This document shows, in pieces, positions 1-4,920 of a stretch of 8,089 bases of DNA; position 1 is the stretch's first letter; every line of letters starts with the position of its first letter. The DNA comes from Acetobacteraceae bacterium (lineage in GTDB: Bacteria; Pseudomonadota; Alphaproteobacteria; Acetobacterales; Acetobacteraceae). The notes below the pieces were generated by a model. It did not search any database. It was given only the letters and a program-made list of their open reading frames with translations, and was not told the origin of the DNA. The stretch covers positions 1 to 8,089 of the forward strand of contig DAHWBL010000251.1 of assembly GCA_027323595.1 (NCBI GenBank), written 5' to 3'. The position numbers and the translations under genes are program-made.

Positions 1-848
1 TGGCGCTGGCCGGGCTCGACCGCGCCGAGGCTCTGCGGCTCGCCGCATTGGCGGACCGGATCGAGGCGGAGCAGGCGCGGCTCGACGGTCTGGGCGCGGC
101 GGCCCGCCAGGCCGACACGCTGCTGGAGGAGCGCACCCGCCGGCTCACCCAGCACCGCGCGCAGCCGGCCGGCCACCCGGCCGAGACCATCGGCCCGGCG
201 CTGGCGGCGGCGCGGGCGGGGCAGGTGGCGGCGCAGGAGCAGGCCACCAGGGCGGCGGCGGCGTTGATCCAGGACGACCACAACCAGGCACGGCGCGGCG
301 CGCTGGCGGCACGGGTCGAGGCGCGCATCGCGCGGGCGGCGGTGTGGCTGCAACTGGAGAGCCTGATCGGCAGCGCCGACGGCGCGCGGTTTCGCCGCTA
401 TGCGCAGTCATTGACGCTGGCGCAGCTGGTGTTCCTGGCCAACCTGCATCTGCGCGATCTGCGCCCGCGCTATGCGCTCGAATGCGCCGCCGACGCCGAG
501 ATGAAGCTTCTGGTGCGCGACCGCGACATGGCCGGCGAGCTGCGCGGATTGCAGAATCTGTCGGGTGGCGAACGGTTTTTGGTGAGTCTGGCGCTGGCGC
601 TCGCACTCGCGGGGATGTCGGCGGGTGCGGGGCTGTCGGTGGAGAGCCTGTTCATCGACGAGGGGTTCGGCGCGCTCGACCGCGACAGTCTGGAGGTGGC
701 GGTGGCCGCACTGGAGCGGTTGCAGGCGGGCGGGCGGCAGGTGGTGGTGATCAGCCATCTGCCCGAGCTGGCGGAGCGGCTGGCGGTGCGCGTGGCGGTG
801 CGCCCGCTGGGCGGCGGGCGCAGCGAGGTGACGGTGGAAGCGAATTGA
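1..848 (+). CDS. sbcC: Exonuclease SbcCD, ATPase subunit SbcC (C-terminal part, 5' end outside window)
   Basis: SbcC is the SMC/Rad50-like ATPase that works with the nuclease SbcD to cut hairpins and blocked DNA ends in the cytoplasm. The reading frame (first full codon at position 3) is open to the left edge, so only about 281 C-terminal residues are seen. The first half is an Ala/Arg/Gln-rich coiled-coil arm. Then follow the C-terminal ATPase-lobe motifs in the right order: the ABC signature LSGGER at 558-575, Walker B with D-loop LFIDEGFGALD at 648-680, and the H-loop histidine in VISHLPEL at 756-758. 'ERFLVSLALALALA' after the signature is typical of SbcC rather than RecF, RecN or SMC. 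The TTG at 48 lies inside the coiled coil and is not the true start. The gene ends convergent with the minus-strand operon; sbcD probably lies to the left outside the window (inference). No frameshift is seen. Confidence 0.9.
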   Translation, partial: ALAGLDRAEALRLAALADRIEAEQARLDGLGAAARQADTLLEERTRRLTQHRAQPAGHPAETIGPALAAARAGQVAAQEQATRAAAALIQDDHNQARRGALAARVEARIARAAVWLQLESLIGSADGARFRRYAQSLTLAQLVFLANLHLRDLRPRYALECAADAEMKLLVRDRDMAGELRGLQNLSGGERFLVSLALALALAGMSAGAGLSVESLFIDEGFGALDRDSLEVAVAALERLQAGGRQVVVISHLPELAERLAVRVAVRPLGGGRSEVTVEAN

Positions 849-871
849 CCCGCCCGGGACCTGGGCTGGCA

Positions 872-895
872 GACCCGGCCGGGGGCGGGCCGGTC
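872..895. terminator. Possible bidirectional terminator hairpin between convergent genes
   Basis: The 50-base gap between the sbcC stop and the stop of the minus-strand operon is strongly G/C rich. GACC (872-875) and GGCC (877-880) can pair with GGCC (888-891) and GGTC (892-895), with one bulged C at 876 and a 7-base loop. An alternative pairing joins CCCGCCC (849-855) with GGGCGGG (883-889). There is no T-run on either side, so it lacks the full intrinsic-terminator signature. The call rests on position between convergent stops and on stem quality. Confidence 0.35.
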
Positions 896-898
896 AGG

Positions 899-1090
899 TC
901 ACTGTCTGGTCATCGGGCAGGTGCGGATGCCCAGCAGCGTGTAGGCCGGGCAGAACGAGAACAAGGCGGTGGCCAGCGGCACCACGCCGATCCAGGCCCA
1001 GACCGGGCCGGTGGTGAGCGCCCAGACGATGAGCGCGATGCCGACGGCGGCGCGCAGCAGACGGTCGATGAGGCCAACATTATGGGGCAC
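899..1090 (-). CDS. DUF2892 (YgaP-type) small membrane protein, last gene of sqr operon
   Basis: This is a 63-residue inner-membrane protein of the DUF2892 family, the fold that forms the membrane half of E. coli YgaP. It has two predicted transmembrane helices (about residues 11-27 and 30-46), then the family's short cysteine-containing tail: FCP at 46-48, a second cysteine at 58 (RTCPM), and LLGI between them. The start is a GTG at 1088-1090, chosen because a clear AGGAG lies 6 bases upstream and the family N-terminus (HNVGLIDRLLR) begins right after it; reading the frame further upstream gives only low-complexity sequence overlapping the previous gene. It lies 20 bases after another DUF2892 gene and ends the operon. 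The biochemical role of the family is unclear. Co-transcription with sqr suggests a function in sulfane-sulfur or sulfide handling at the membrane (inference). Confidence 0.82.
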   Translation of the reverse strand: MPHNVGLIDRLLRAAVGIALIVWALTTGPVWAWIGVVPLATALFSFCPAYTLLGIRTCPMTRQ

Positions 1091-1096
1091 GGAACT

Positions 1097-1101
1097 CTCC
1101 T
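1097..1101 (-). promoter_or_regulatory. Ribosome binding site that fixes the GTG start at 1090
   Basis: AGGAG on the minus strand, followed by a 6-base spacer and GTG. It supports the non-ATG start of the terminal DUF2892 gene over any in-frame start further upstream. Confidence 0.75.
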
Positions 1102-1110
1102 GGGGTTGGA

Positions 1111-1314
1111 TTATTTGAAGGCGCAGCCGGGCTTCAGCCCGATGGCACGAAAGATCATCGCGGCCGGGCAGAAGCCGGTGATGCCGGCCTGCATCATGTT
1201 CAGCCCGGCGAAGGCGGTGAGCAGGAACCACCAGGGGCTGATGAACCAGCCTAGCGCGAGCCCGACCAGAACCACCAGACCGGCGAAGCTGAGGACGGCG
1301 TTGTCGATCGACAT
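1111..1314 (-). CDS. DUF2892 (YgaP membrane-domain homologue) small membrane protein
   Basis: This 67-residue protein has two transmembrane helices (about residues 8-24 and 27-45) followed by the motif AGITGFCP (cysteine 49) and a short basic tail with a second cysteine at 64. The arrangement matches the C-terminal membrane domain of YgaP, where an AGISGFC segment follows the second helix (family knowledge recalled, not searched). Here it stands alone without a fused rhodanese. The ATG at 1312-1314 is preceded by AAGGAG (1321-1326) with a 6-base spacer, a strong ribosome site. The gene begins 19 bases after the trxC stop and is followed after 20 bases by a second DUF2892 gene, so it is in the middle of the sqr operon. 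The two copies are clearly divergent and are not a recent duplication. Function is unknown; a membrane partner in sulfane-sulfur transfer is a plausible inference. Confidence 0.85.
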   Translation of the reverse strand: MSIDNAVLSFAGLVVLVGLALGWFISPWWFLLTAFAGLNMMQAGITGFCPAAMIFRAIGLKPGCAFK

Positions 1315-1333
1315 ATTGAACTCCTTGTTGCTG

Positions 1334-1792
1334 TTACGAACCGGCGGGCAGATTGGATCGCACCCAGCCAACGATGGCGGCGGCGTCGCGCGCGCCGGTG
1401 GTCTGCGCCACCACCGTGCCGGCGCGAAACAAAAACATCGCCGGAATGCCCTGCACGCCCAGCCGCGCCGACACGTTGGGCGCCTCGTCAGCGTTGAGCT
1501 TGAGCAGCCGCACGCCCGGTTCGAGCGCGGCGGCGGCGCGTTCGAAGGCCGGGGCCATGGCGCGGCACGGGCCGCACCAGGGCGCCCAGACATCGAGCAG
1601 CACCGGCACGCCGTCATGGCGCAGATGCCGCTCGAAGCCGGCCTCGTCCACCGCGACCGGGTGGGCGTCAAACAGCGCGGCGTGGCAGCCGCCGCACTTG
1701 GCCGCCGCGGCGGGCCGATCGGGCGGGATCCGGTTGATCGCGCCGCAATGGGGACAGACGAGGGTGGTGCCGCTCATGATGATGTCGCTCAT
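1334..1792 (-). CDS. trxC: Thioredoxin 2 (TrxC-type, with N-terminal zinc-binding domain)
   Basis: This is a 152-residue cytoplasmic thioredoxin that reduces disulfides and, in principle, persulfides using electrons from thioredoxin reductase. Four N-terminal cysteines, in CPHC (13, 16) and CGGC (33, 36), form the zinc ribbon that separates TrxC from TrxA. The thioredoxin fold follows, with the redox motif WCGPC (cysteines 73 and 76) after the usual LLDVWAP strand, and the cis-proline at 117 in GIPAMF. Length is slightly above E. coli TrxC (139 residues). Two in-frame ATGs are possible, at 1792 and 1777 (residue 6); neither has a good Shine-Dalgarno sequence, so the longer is given with reservation. 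The gene lies 24 bases downstream of sqr and 19 upstream of a DUF2892 gene. Being in the same operon as sqr suggests that it releases sulfide or recycles persulfidated proteins or SQR products (inference). Confidence 0.92.
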   Translation of the reverse strand: MSDIIMSGTTLVCPHCGAINRIPPDRPAAAAKCGGCHAALFDAHPVAVDEAGFERHLRHDGVPVLLDVWAPWCGPCRAMAPAFERAAAALEPGVRLLKLNADEAPNVSARLGVQGIPAMFLFRAGTVVAQTTGARDAAAIVGWVRSNLPAGS

Positions 1793-1816
1793 GAAGATGT
1801 CCGGGGATGGTTGCGC

Positions 1817-3100
1817 TCAGTCGTGGGTGGTGGCCTTGAGTTTGTCGATGTTGAGCTGCTTGAGAAGGAACTTCTCATAGAACGGCTCGCTCTCGCCGAT
1901 GCGGATCTTGCGCAGGAAGTACTTCTCGAAGCCCACCTTGGCCAGATGCACCCAGGTGCCGGTGGCGGCCCAGTTCACGTTGCGCGGCGGGATCTGCGGC
2001 TGGGCGACGAAGCACACGCCCCCGTCGCCGAAATCGGCGAGGCAGATGGCGTTCCACGAGGCCTGCTCGCGCGGCGGCCCGCCGCGCAGCATGGCGCCGA
2101 TATTATGCGCGGTGGCGGTCACCATCGATTCGATCATGAACCCGGTTTTGGGCACCCCCACCGGCACCGGAGTCGGCCCGGTCGGCGCGATGGCGACGCA
2201 CACGCCGATGCCGAACACGTTCGCATAGGTCGGGTTCGCCTGGTGCTTGTCGATGACGACGAAGCCGCGCGGATTGGTCAGCTTGTCGATGCCGCGCACC
2301 GCCGGCACGCCGCGAAAGCCCGGCAGCATCATGGAATATCTGAACGGCAGATCATGGCTGGCCGCCACCGTGCCGGCGGCGTCGAGCTCCTCGATGTGCA
2401 TCACGTCCGGATCGATCGATTTGACCCGCGCGTTGGTGATCCATTTGATGTGGCGCGAGCGGAATTCGGATTCCATCAGCCCCTTGGTGTCGCCCACGCC
2501 ATCGAGCCCCAGATGGCCGATATAGGGCTCGGCGGTGACGAAGGTCATCGGCACCCGGTCGCGGATGCGCCGCTTGCGCAGCTCGGTGTCGAGGATATAG
2601 GCGAACTCGTAGGCCGGGCCGTAGCACGACGCACCCTGCACCGCGCCGACCACGATCGGGCCTGGATTTTTGCAGAATTCCTCGAACGCGGCGAACGCCG
2701 CCTCGGCGTGATCGACATGGCAGATCGACTGGGTGTGCGCGTCCGGGCCAAGCCCCGGGATCTCGTCGAAGGCGAGGTCGGGGCCGGTGGCGATGACCAG
2801 ATAATCATAGGCGACCGAGGTGCCGTCGGTCAGCTCGACGCTGTTCTGTTCGGGATGGACGCGCGCCGCCCCCTGGGTCAGAAAGCGAATGTTCTTGCGC
2901 TGCATCACCTTGTGCAGATCGATCTCGATGTCGCCACGCTTGCGCCAGCCGACGGCGACCCACGGGTTGGAGGGCACGAAATGATAGGCAGCGCCCTGGC
3001 CGATGACGGTCAGATTGTCGCCGGCGCGCAGTTGCGGCACCAGCTCATAGGCCATGATGGTGCCGCCAAGCCCGGCACCCAGAACCACCACTTCGGCCAT
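1817..3100 (-). CDS. sqr: Sulfide:quinone oxidoreductase (type I-like, FAD-dependent)
   Basis: SQR oxidises sulfide to sulfane sulfur (persulfide or polysulfide) and passes the electrons to membrane quinone. The 427 residues are close to Acidithiobacillus ferrooxidans SQR (434), which it resembles along its length. The N-terminal FAD-binding loop is VVVLGAGLGG (residues 4-13); the second dinucleotide-fold motif DYLVIATGP is near 99-107; FVPSNPWVAVGW (41-52) is typical of the group. All three redox cysteines expected in this type are present: C127 (SICHVDHAE), C159 (GASCYGPAYE) and C353 (WNAICLADFGD). The C-terminal stretch from WVHLAKVGFEKYFL (383-396) onward matches the amphipathic membrane-anchoring helices. 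The ATG at 3100 is preceded by AAGGGAG 7 bases upstream; the frame is open for 118 more codons upstream, but that part is Arg/Pro/Ala-rich, overlaps the divergent regulator and is not homologous. First gene of the minus-strand operon, transcribed from the divergent promoter at 3177-3205. Confidence 0.95.
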   Translation of the reverse strand: MAEVVVLGAGLGGTIMAYELVPQLRAGDNLTVIGQGAAYHFVPSNPWVAVGWRKRGDIEIDLHKVMQRKNIRFLTQGAARVHPEQNSVELTDGTSVAYDYLVIATGPDLAFDEIPGLGPDAHTQSICHVDHAEAAFAAFEEFCKNPGPIVVGAVQGASCYGPAYEFAYILDTELRKRRIRDRVPMTFVTAEPYIGHLGLDGVGDTKGLMESEFRSRHIKWITNARVKSIDPDVMHIEELDAAGTVAASHDLPFRYSMMLPGFRGVPAVRGIDKLTNPRGFVVIDKHQANPTYANVFGIGVCVAIAPTGPTPVPVGVPKTGFMIESMVTATAHNIGAMLRGGPPREQASWNAICLADFGDGGVCFVAQPQIPPRNVNWAATGTWVHLAKVGFEKYFLRKIRIGESEPFYEKFLLKQLNIDKLKATTHD

Positions 3101-3107
3101 CGGCCCG

Positions 3108-3114
3108 CTCCCTT
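3108..3114 (-). promoter_or_regulatory. Ribosome binding site of sqr
   Basis: AAGGGAG on the minus strand, 7 bases before the ATG at 3100. It decides the sqr start against the long upstream-open frame. The leader from the predicted transcription start (near 3170) is about 70 bases and holds one small palindrome (GCCCGACGGGC at 3122-3132) that could form a 4-bp hairpin; I see no riboswitch or attenuator in it. Confidence 0.7.
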
Positions 3115-3171
3115 GTCCCTCGCCCGACGGGCTCGACCGACAGCCGGCCGTGATCTCGTCGCGCTTATGGC

Positions 3172-3200
3172 TTGACGTTATATTCGAATATACGTATCTT
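3172..3200 (+). promoter_or_regulatory. Promoter of the ArsR-rhodanese-RND operon
   Basis: A sigma-70-like promoter: -35 TTGACG (3172-3177), 17-base spacer, -10 TATCTT (3195-3200). A start about 7 bases downstream would fall at or next to the ATG at 3208, implying a leaderless or almost leaderless transcript. The palindromic operator occupies the spacer, so a bound repressor would exclude RNA polymerase. Confidence 0.7.
3175..3195. promoter_or_regulatory. Palindromic operator for the BigR/SqrR-type repressor
   Basis: The core TATATTC/GAATATA (3179-3192) is a perfect 14-bp inverted repeat. It extends by ACG (3175-3177) and CGT (3193-3195), with one extra T at 3178. It is an AT-rich island in very GC-rich DNA. 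It resembles the AT-rich palindromes with an ATTC...GAAT core reported for BigR and SqrR (family knowledge). It lies next to an ArsR-family gene and inside both divergent promoters. I noticed no second copy in the window. Confidence 0.75.
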
Positions 3201-3205
3201 CGCAA
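3177..3205 (-). promoter_or_regulatory. sqr: Promoter of the sqr-trxC-DUF2892 operon
   Basis: Read on the minus strand: -35 TTGCGA (complement of 3200-3205), 17-base spacer, -10 TATAAC (complement of 3177-3182). It interlocks with the plus-strand promoter: each -10 box shares one base with the other's -35 box (3177 and 3200). The same palindrome lies in the spacer, partly covering this -10. The expected transcript start is near 3170. Confidence 0.7.
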
Positions 3206-3207
3206 CC

Positions 3208-3546
3208 ATGAAAATACAGACCGACGCGATGGAAGCCGCCGCCGACGAAGCCTCCGACCTGCTGAAGTCGCTGGCCAACCGGCATCGGCTGCTGATCCTG
3301 TGCCAGCTGGTCGATGGCGAACGCTCGGTGGGCGAGCTGGCGGCCTTCCTCGGCGCGCGCGACTCCACCGTCTCCCAGCATCTGGCGCTGCTGCGCAAGG
3401 ACGGGCTGGTGCAGGCCCGCCGCGAGGCGCAGACAATGTATTACGCCATCGCATCGGGCCCGGCGGCGCGGGTGCTGGAAACGCTGTTCGAGATCTATTG
3501 CACCCCCGCGCCGATCTGCGGCGTGCGCGAGACCCCCACTTCCTGA
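3208..3546 (+). CDS. ArsR-family repressor, BigR/SqrR/YgaV-type persulfide sensor
   Basis: A 112-residue winged-helix dimeric repressor. The helix-turn-helix spans about residues 41-68 with recognition helix DSTVSQHLALLRKDGLV, followed by the wing RREAQTMYYAI. C32 (RLLILCQL) and C98 (LFEIYC) match in context and in their 66-residue spacing the redox pair of BigR (C42/C108) and SqrR (C41/C107), which form a tetrasulfide or disulfide link when sulfane sulfur rises and then leave DNA. I see no ELCVCDL-type metal site of arsenic/zinc/cadmium ArsR proteins. A third cysteine, C104, lies near the C-terminus. The ATG at 3208 is chosen because the promoter -10 ends at 3200; the in-frame codon at 3172 is inside the -35 box, and ATG 3229 is a weaker alternative. 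It is first in the plus-strand operon, and its stop overlaps the ribosome site of the rhodanese gene. It should repress both divergent operons, including itself. Confidence 0.9.
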   Translation: MKIQTDAMEAAADEASDLLKSLANRHRLLILCQLVDGERSVGELAAFLGARDSTVSQHLALLRKDGLVQARREAQTMYYAIASGPAARVLETLFEIYCTPAPICGVRETPTS

Positions 3547-3559
3547 AGGAGAATCAACG

Positions 3560-3892
3560 ATGTTCTGGAACAAGACCCCGAACGCGGACGCGCATGTCGA
3601 GCTGGAGCCCGCCGAGGTTGCCGCGCGGATGCAGCGCGGCGAGATCGTGCTGGTGGATGTGCGCGAACCCAACGAGATCGCCGCCGAGCGCATTCCCGGC
3701 GCGCTGGTGATGTCGCTGTCGCAGTTCGACCCGGGCAAGCTGCCGCCCGGCGAGGTGGTGCTGACCTGCCTGGGCGGCAAGCGCTCGGCGCTGGCGCTCG
3801 CGCATTGCCGCCGCGCCGGCAGCCAGGTGAAAACCCACATGCGCGGCGGCCTTGCGGCATGGAAAGCCGCCGGCCTGCCGACCACGCGCTGA
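3560..3892 (+). CDS. Single-domain rhodanese (sulfurtransferase), YgaP-like
   Basis: A 110-residue cytoplasmic rhodanese-fold protein with no signal peptide or membrane helix. It carries the VLVDVREPNEIAAERIPGA strand-helix motif (residues 30-48), the catalytic cysteine C70 in the six-residue loop CLGGKR (70-75), and the closing motif MRGGLAAWKAAGLP (94-107). The loop resembles CQAGKR of E. coli YgaP. It would carry sulfane sulfur as a cysteine persulfide from SQR or low-molecular-weight persulfides to an acceptor (inference). The ATG at 3560 has AAGGAG (3546-3551), which overlaps the stop of the repressor gene, so translation is probably coupled. Eleven bases separate it from the RND adaptor gene. 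The DUF2892 domain fused to YgaP rhodanese in E. coli is encoded separately here, in the divergent operon. A second cysteine, C83, is of unknown importance. Confidence 0.9.
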   Translation: MFWNKTPNADAHVELEPAEVAARMQRGEIVLVDVREPNEIAAERIPGALVMSLSQFDPGKLPPGEVVLTCLGGKRSALALAHCRRAGSQVKTHMRGGLAAWKAAGLPTTR

Positions 3893-3903
3893 AGGCGGAA
3901 ATC

Positions 3904-4920
3904 ATGCGCACGCTGCTGGCGATCTTCCTGACCACCCCCGTGCTCACGACCCTCATGCTGGCCGGCCCGGCGCGCGCCCAGGTTCCGCCGCCCGCTTCCT
4001 TCACCGTCGCGCTCGCCCCGCTCGCCGACGAGAAGGCGGTGTTCGCCACCGTGGAGAGCCGCAACGTGGTGCCCGCGCGCGCGCGCATCGGCGGCACCGT
4101 GCTGGAGCTTGCGGTGGATGACGGTGACGAGGTGACCGAGGGCCAGCGCATCGCGGTGATCGGCGACGACAAATTGCGCCTGCAACTGCGCGCGCTGGAA
4201 GCGCAGATCGCCGGCCTCACCTCCCAGCTCGAACAGGCGCGGGCGGATTTCGCCCGCATGGGCGCGCTGTCGCGCAATGGCGCGGTGTCGCGCCAGGAGA
4301 TGGAGCAGGCGCGCACCGCGGTCGATGTGGCGGCGAGCACACTGGACTCCCGTATCGCCGAGCGCGGCGTGGTCCAGCAGCAGATCGAGGACGGCGCGGT
4401 GCGCGCGCCCACCGCCGGGCGCGTGCTGGTGGTGCCGCTCACCGCCGGCAGCGTGGTGTTGCCGGGCGAACCGGTGGCGCAGATCGCGCAGGGCGATTTC
4501 GTGCTGCGGCTGAGCCTGCCGGAGCGGCACGCCGCGTTCGTGCATGTCGGCGACAAGGTCCGTCTGGATGACGCCGATCTGGGCATCGGCAAACTCACCT
4601 ACGCGACGGTCTCGCTGGTCTATCCGCGGATCGACGACGGGCGGGTGAAGGCGGACACGACAGCGCCTGGCCCGGGCGGCTATTTCGTCGGCCAGCGCGT
4701 GCGGGTGTGGGTGAGCGCGGGCACGCGCCAGGCCATCGTGGTGCCGGCGCGGATGATCATGACGCGCTTCGGGCTGAACTTCGCGCGCCGGCGCGGCGCC
4801 GATGGCACAATGGATGACATTCCGGTGCAGCGCGGGCGCGACACGCCCAGCACCGCGATGCCCGACGGGGTCGAGATTTTGTCGGGCCTGGTCGCCGGTG
4901 ACGCGCTGGTCGCGCCATGA
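3904..4920 (+). CDS. RND efflux periplasmic adaptor (membrane fusion protein, HlyD/AcrA family)
   Basis: A 338-residue periplasmic subunit that would link the inner-membrane RND permease to an outer-membrane channel. Residues 1-25 are a Sec signal peptide ending AGPARA, with no lipobox cysteine, so unlike AcrA it is not lipidated. Two lipoyl half-motifs are visible (ARIGGTVLELAVDDGDEVTEG at about 60-80, and VRAPTAGRVLVV... GSVVLPGEPV at about 167-191), separated by a short alpha-helical hairpin (about 93-163) for channel docking. A beta-barrel region follows, then a C-terminal membrane-proximal segment (MTRFGLNF, DGVEILSGLVAGD). Total length is a little short of AcrA-type adaptors. The ATG at 3904 follows AAGGCGGA at 3892-3899; the frame is open upstream, but the signal peptide fixes this start. 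Its stop overlaps the permease start (ATGA), implying tight coupling. The substrate is unknown. Confidence 0.9.
   Translation: MRTLLAIFLTTPVLTTLMLAGPARAQVPPPASFTVALAPLADEKAVFATVESRNVVPARARIGGTVLELAVDDGDEVTEGQRIAVIGDDKLRLQLRALEAQIAGLTSQLEQARADFARMGALSRNGAVSRQEMEQARTAVDVAASTLDSRIAERGVVQQQIEDGAVRAPTAGRVLVVPLTAGSVVLPGEPVAQIAQGDFVLRLSLPERHAAFVHVGDKVRLDDADLGIGKLTYATVSLVYPRIDDGRVKADTTAPGPGGYFVGQRVRVWVSAGTRQAIVVPARMIMTRFGLNFARRRGADGTMDDIPVQRGRDTPSTAMPDGVEILSGLVAGDALVAP

Noticed and set aside
3122..3132. GCCCGACGGGC palindrome in the sqr leader as an attenuator or riboswitch
   Set aside because: A stem of only about four pairs with no T-run or alternative pairing; common by chance in GC-rich DNA.
344..3175. 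A 943-codon open frame on the plus strand across sbcC, the small genes and sqr
   Set aside because: It is low-complexity, crosses several well-supported genes on both strands and has no family motif; a GC-composition shadow.
3172..3207. An upstream start codon for the ArsR gene
   Set aside because: It lies within the -35 box of the gene's own promoter and would translate the operator.
3101..3454. A 118-residue N-terminal extension of SQR
   Set aside because: The extension is Arg/Pro/Ala-rich, overlaps the repressor gene and promoters, and precedes the natural FAD-binding N-terminus, which has its own ribosome site.
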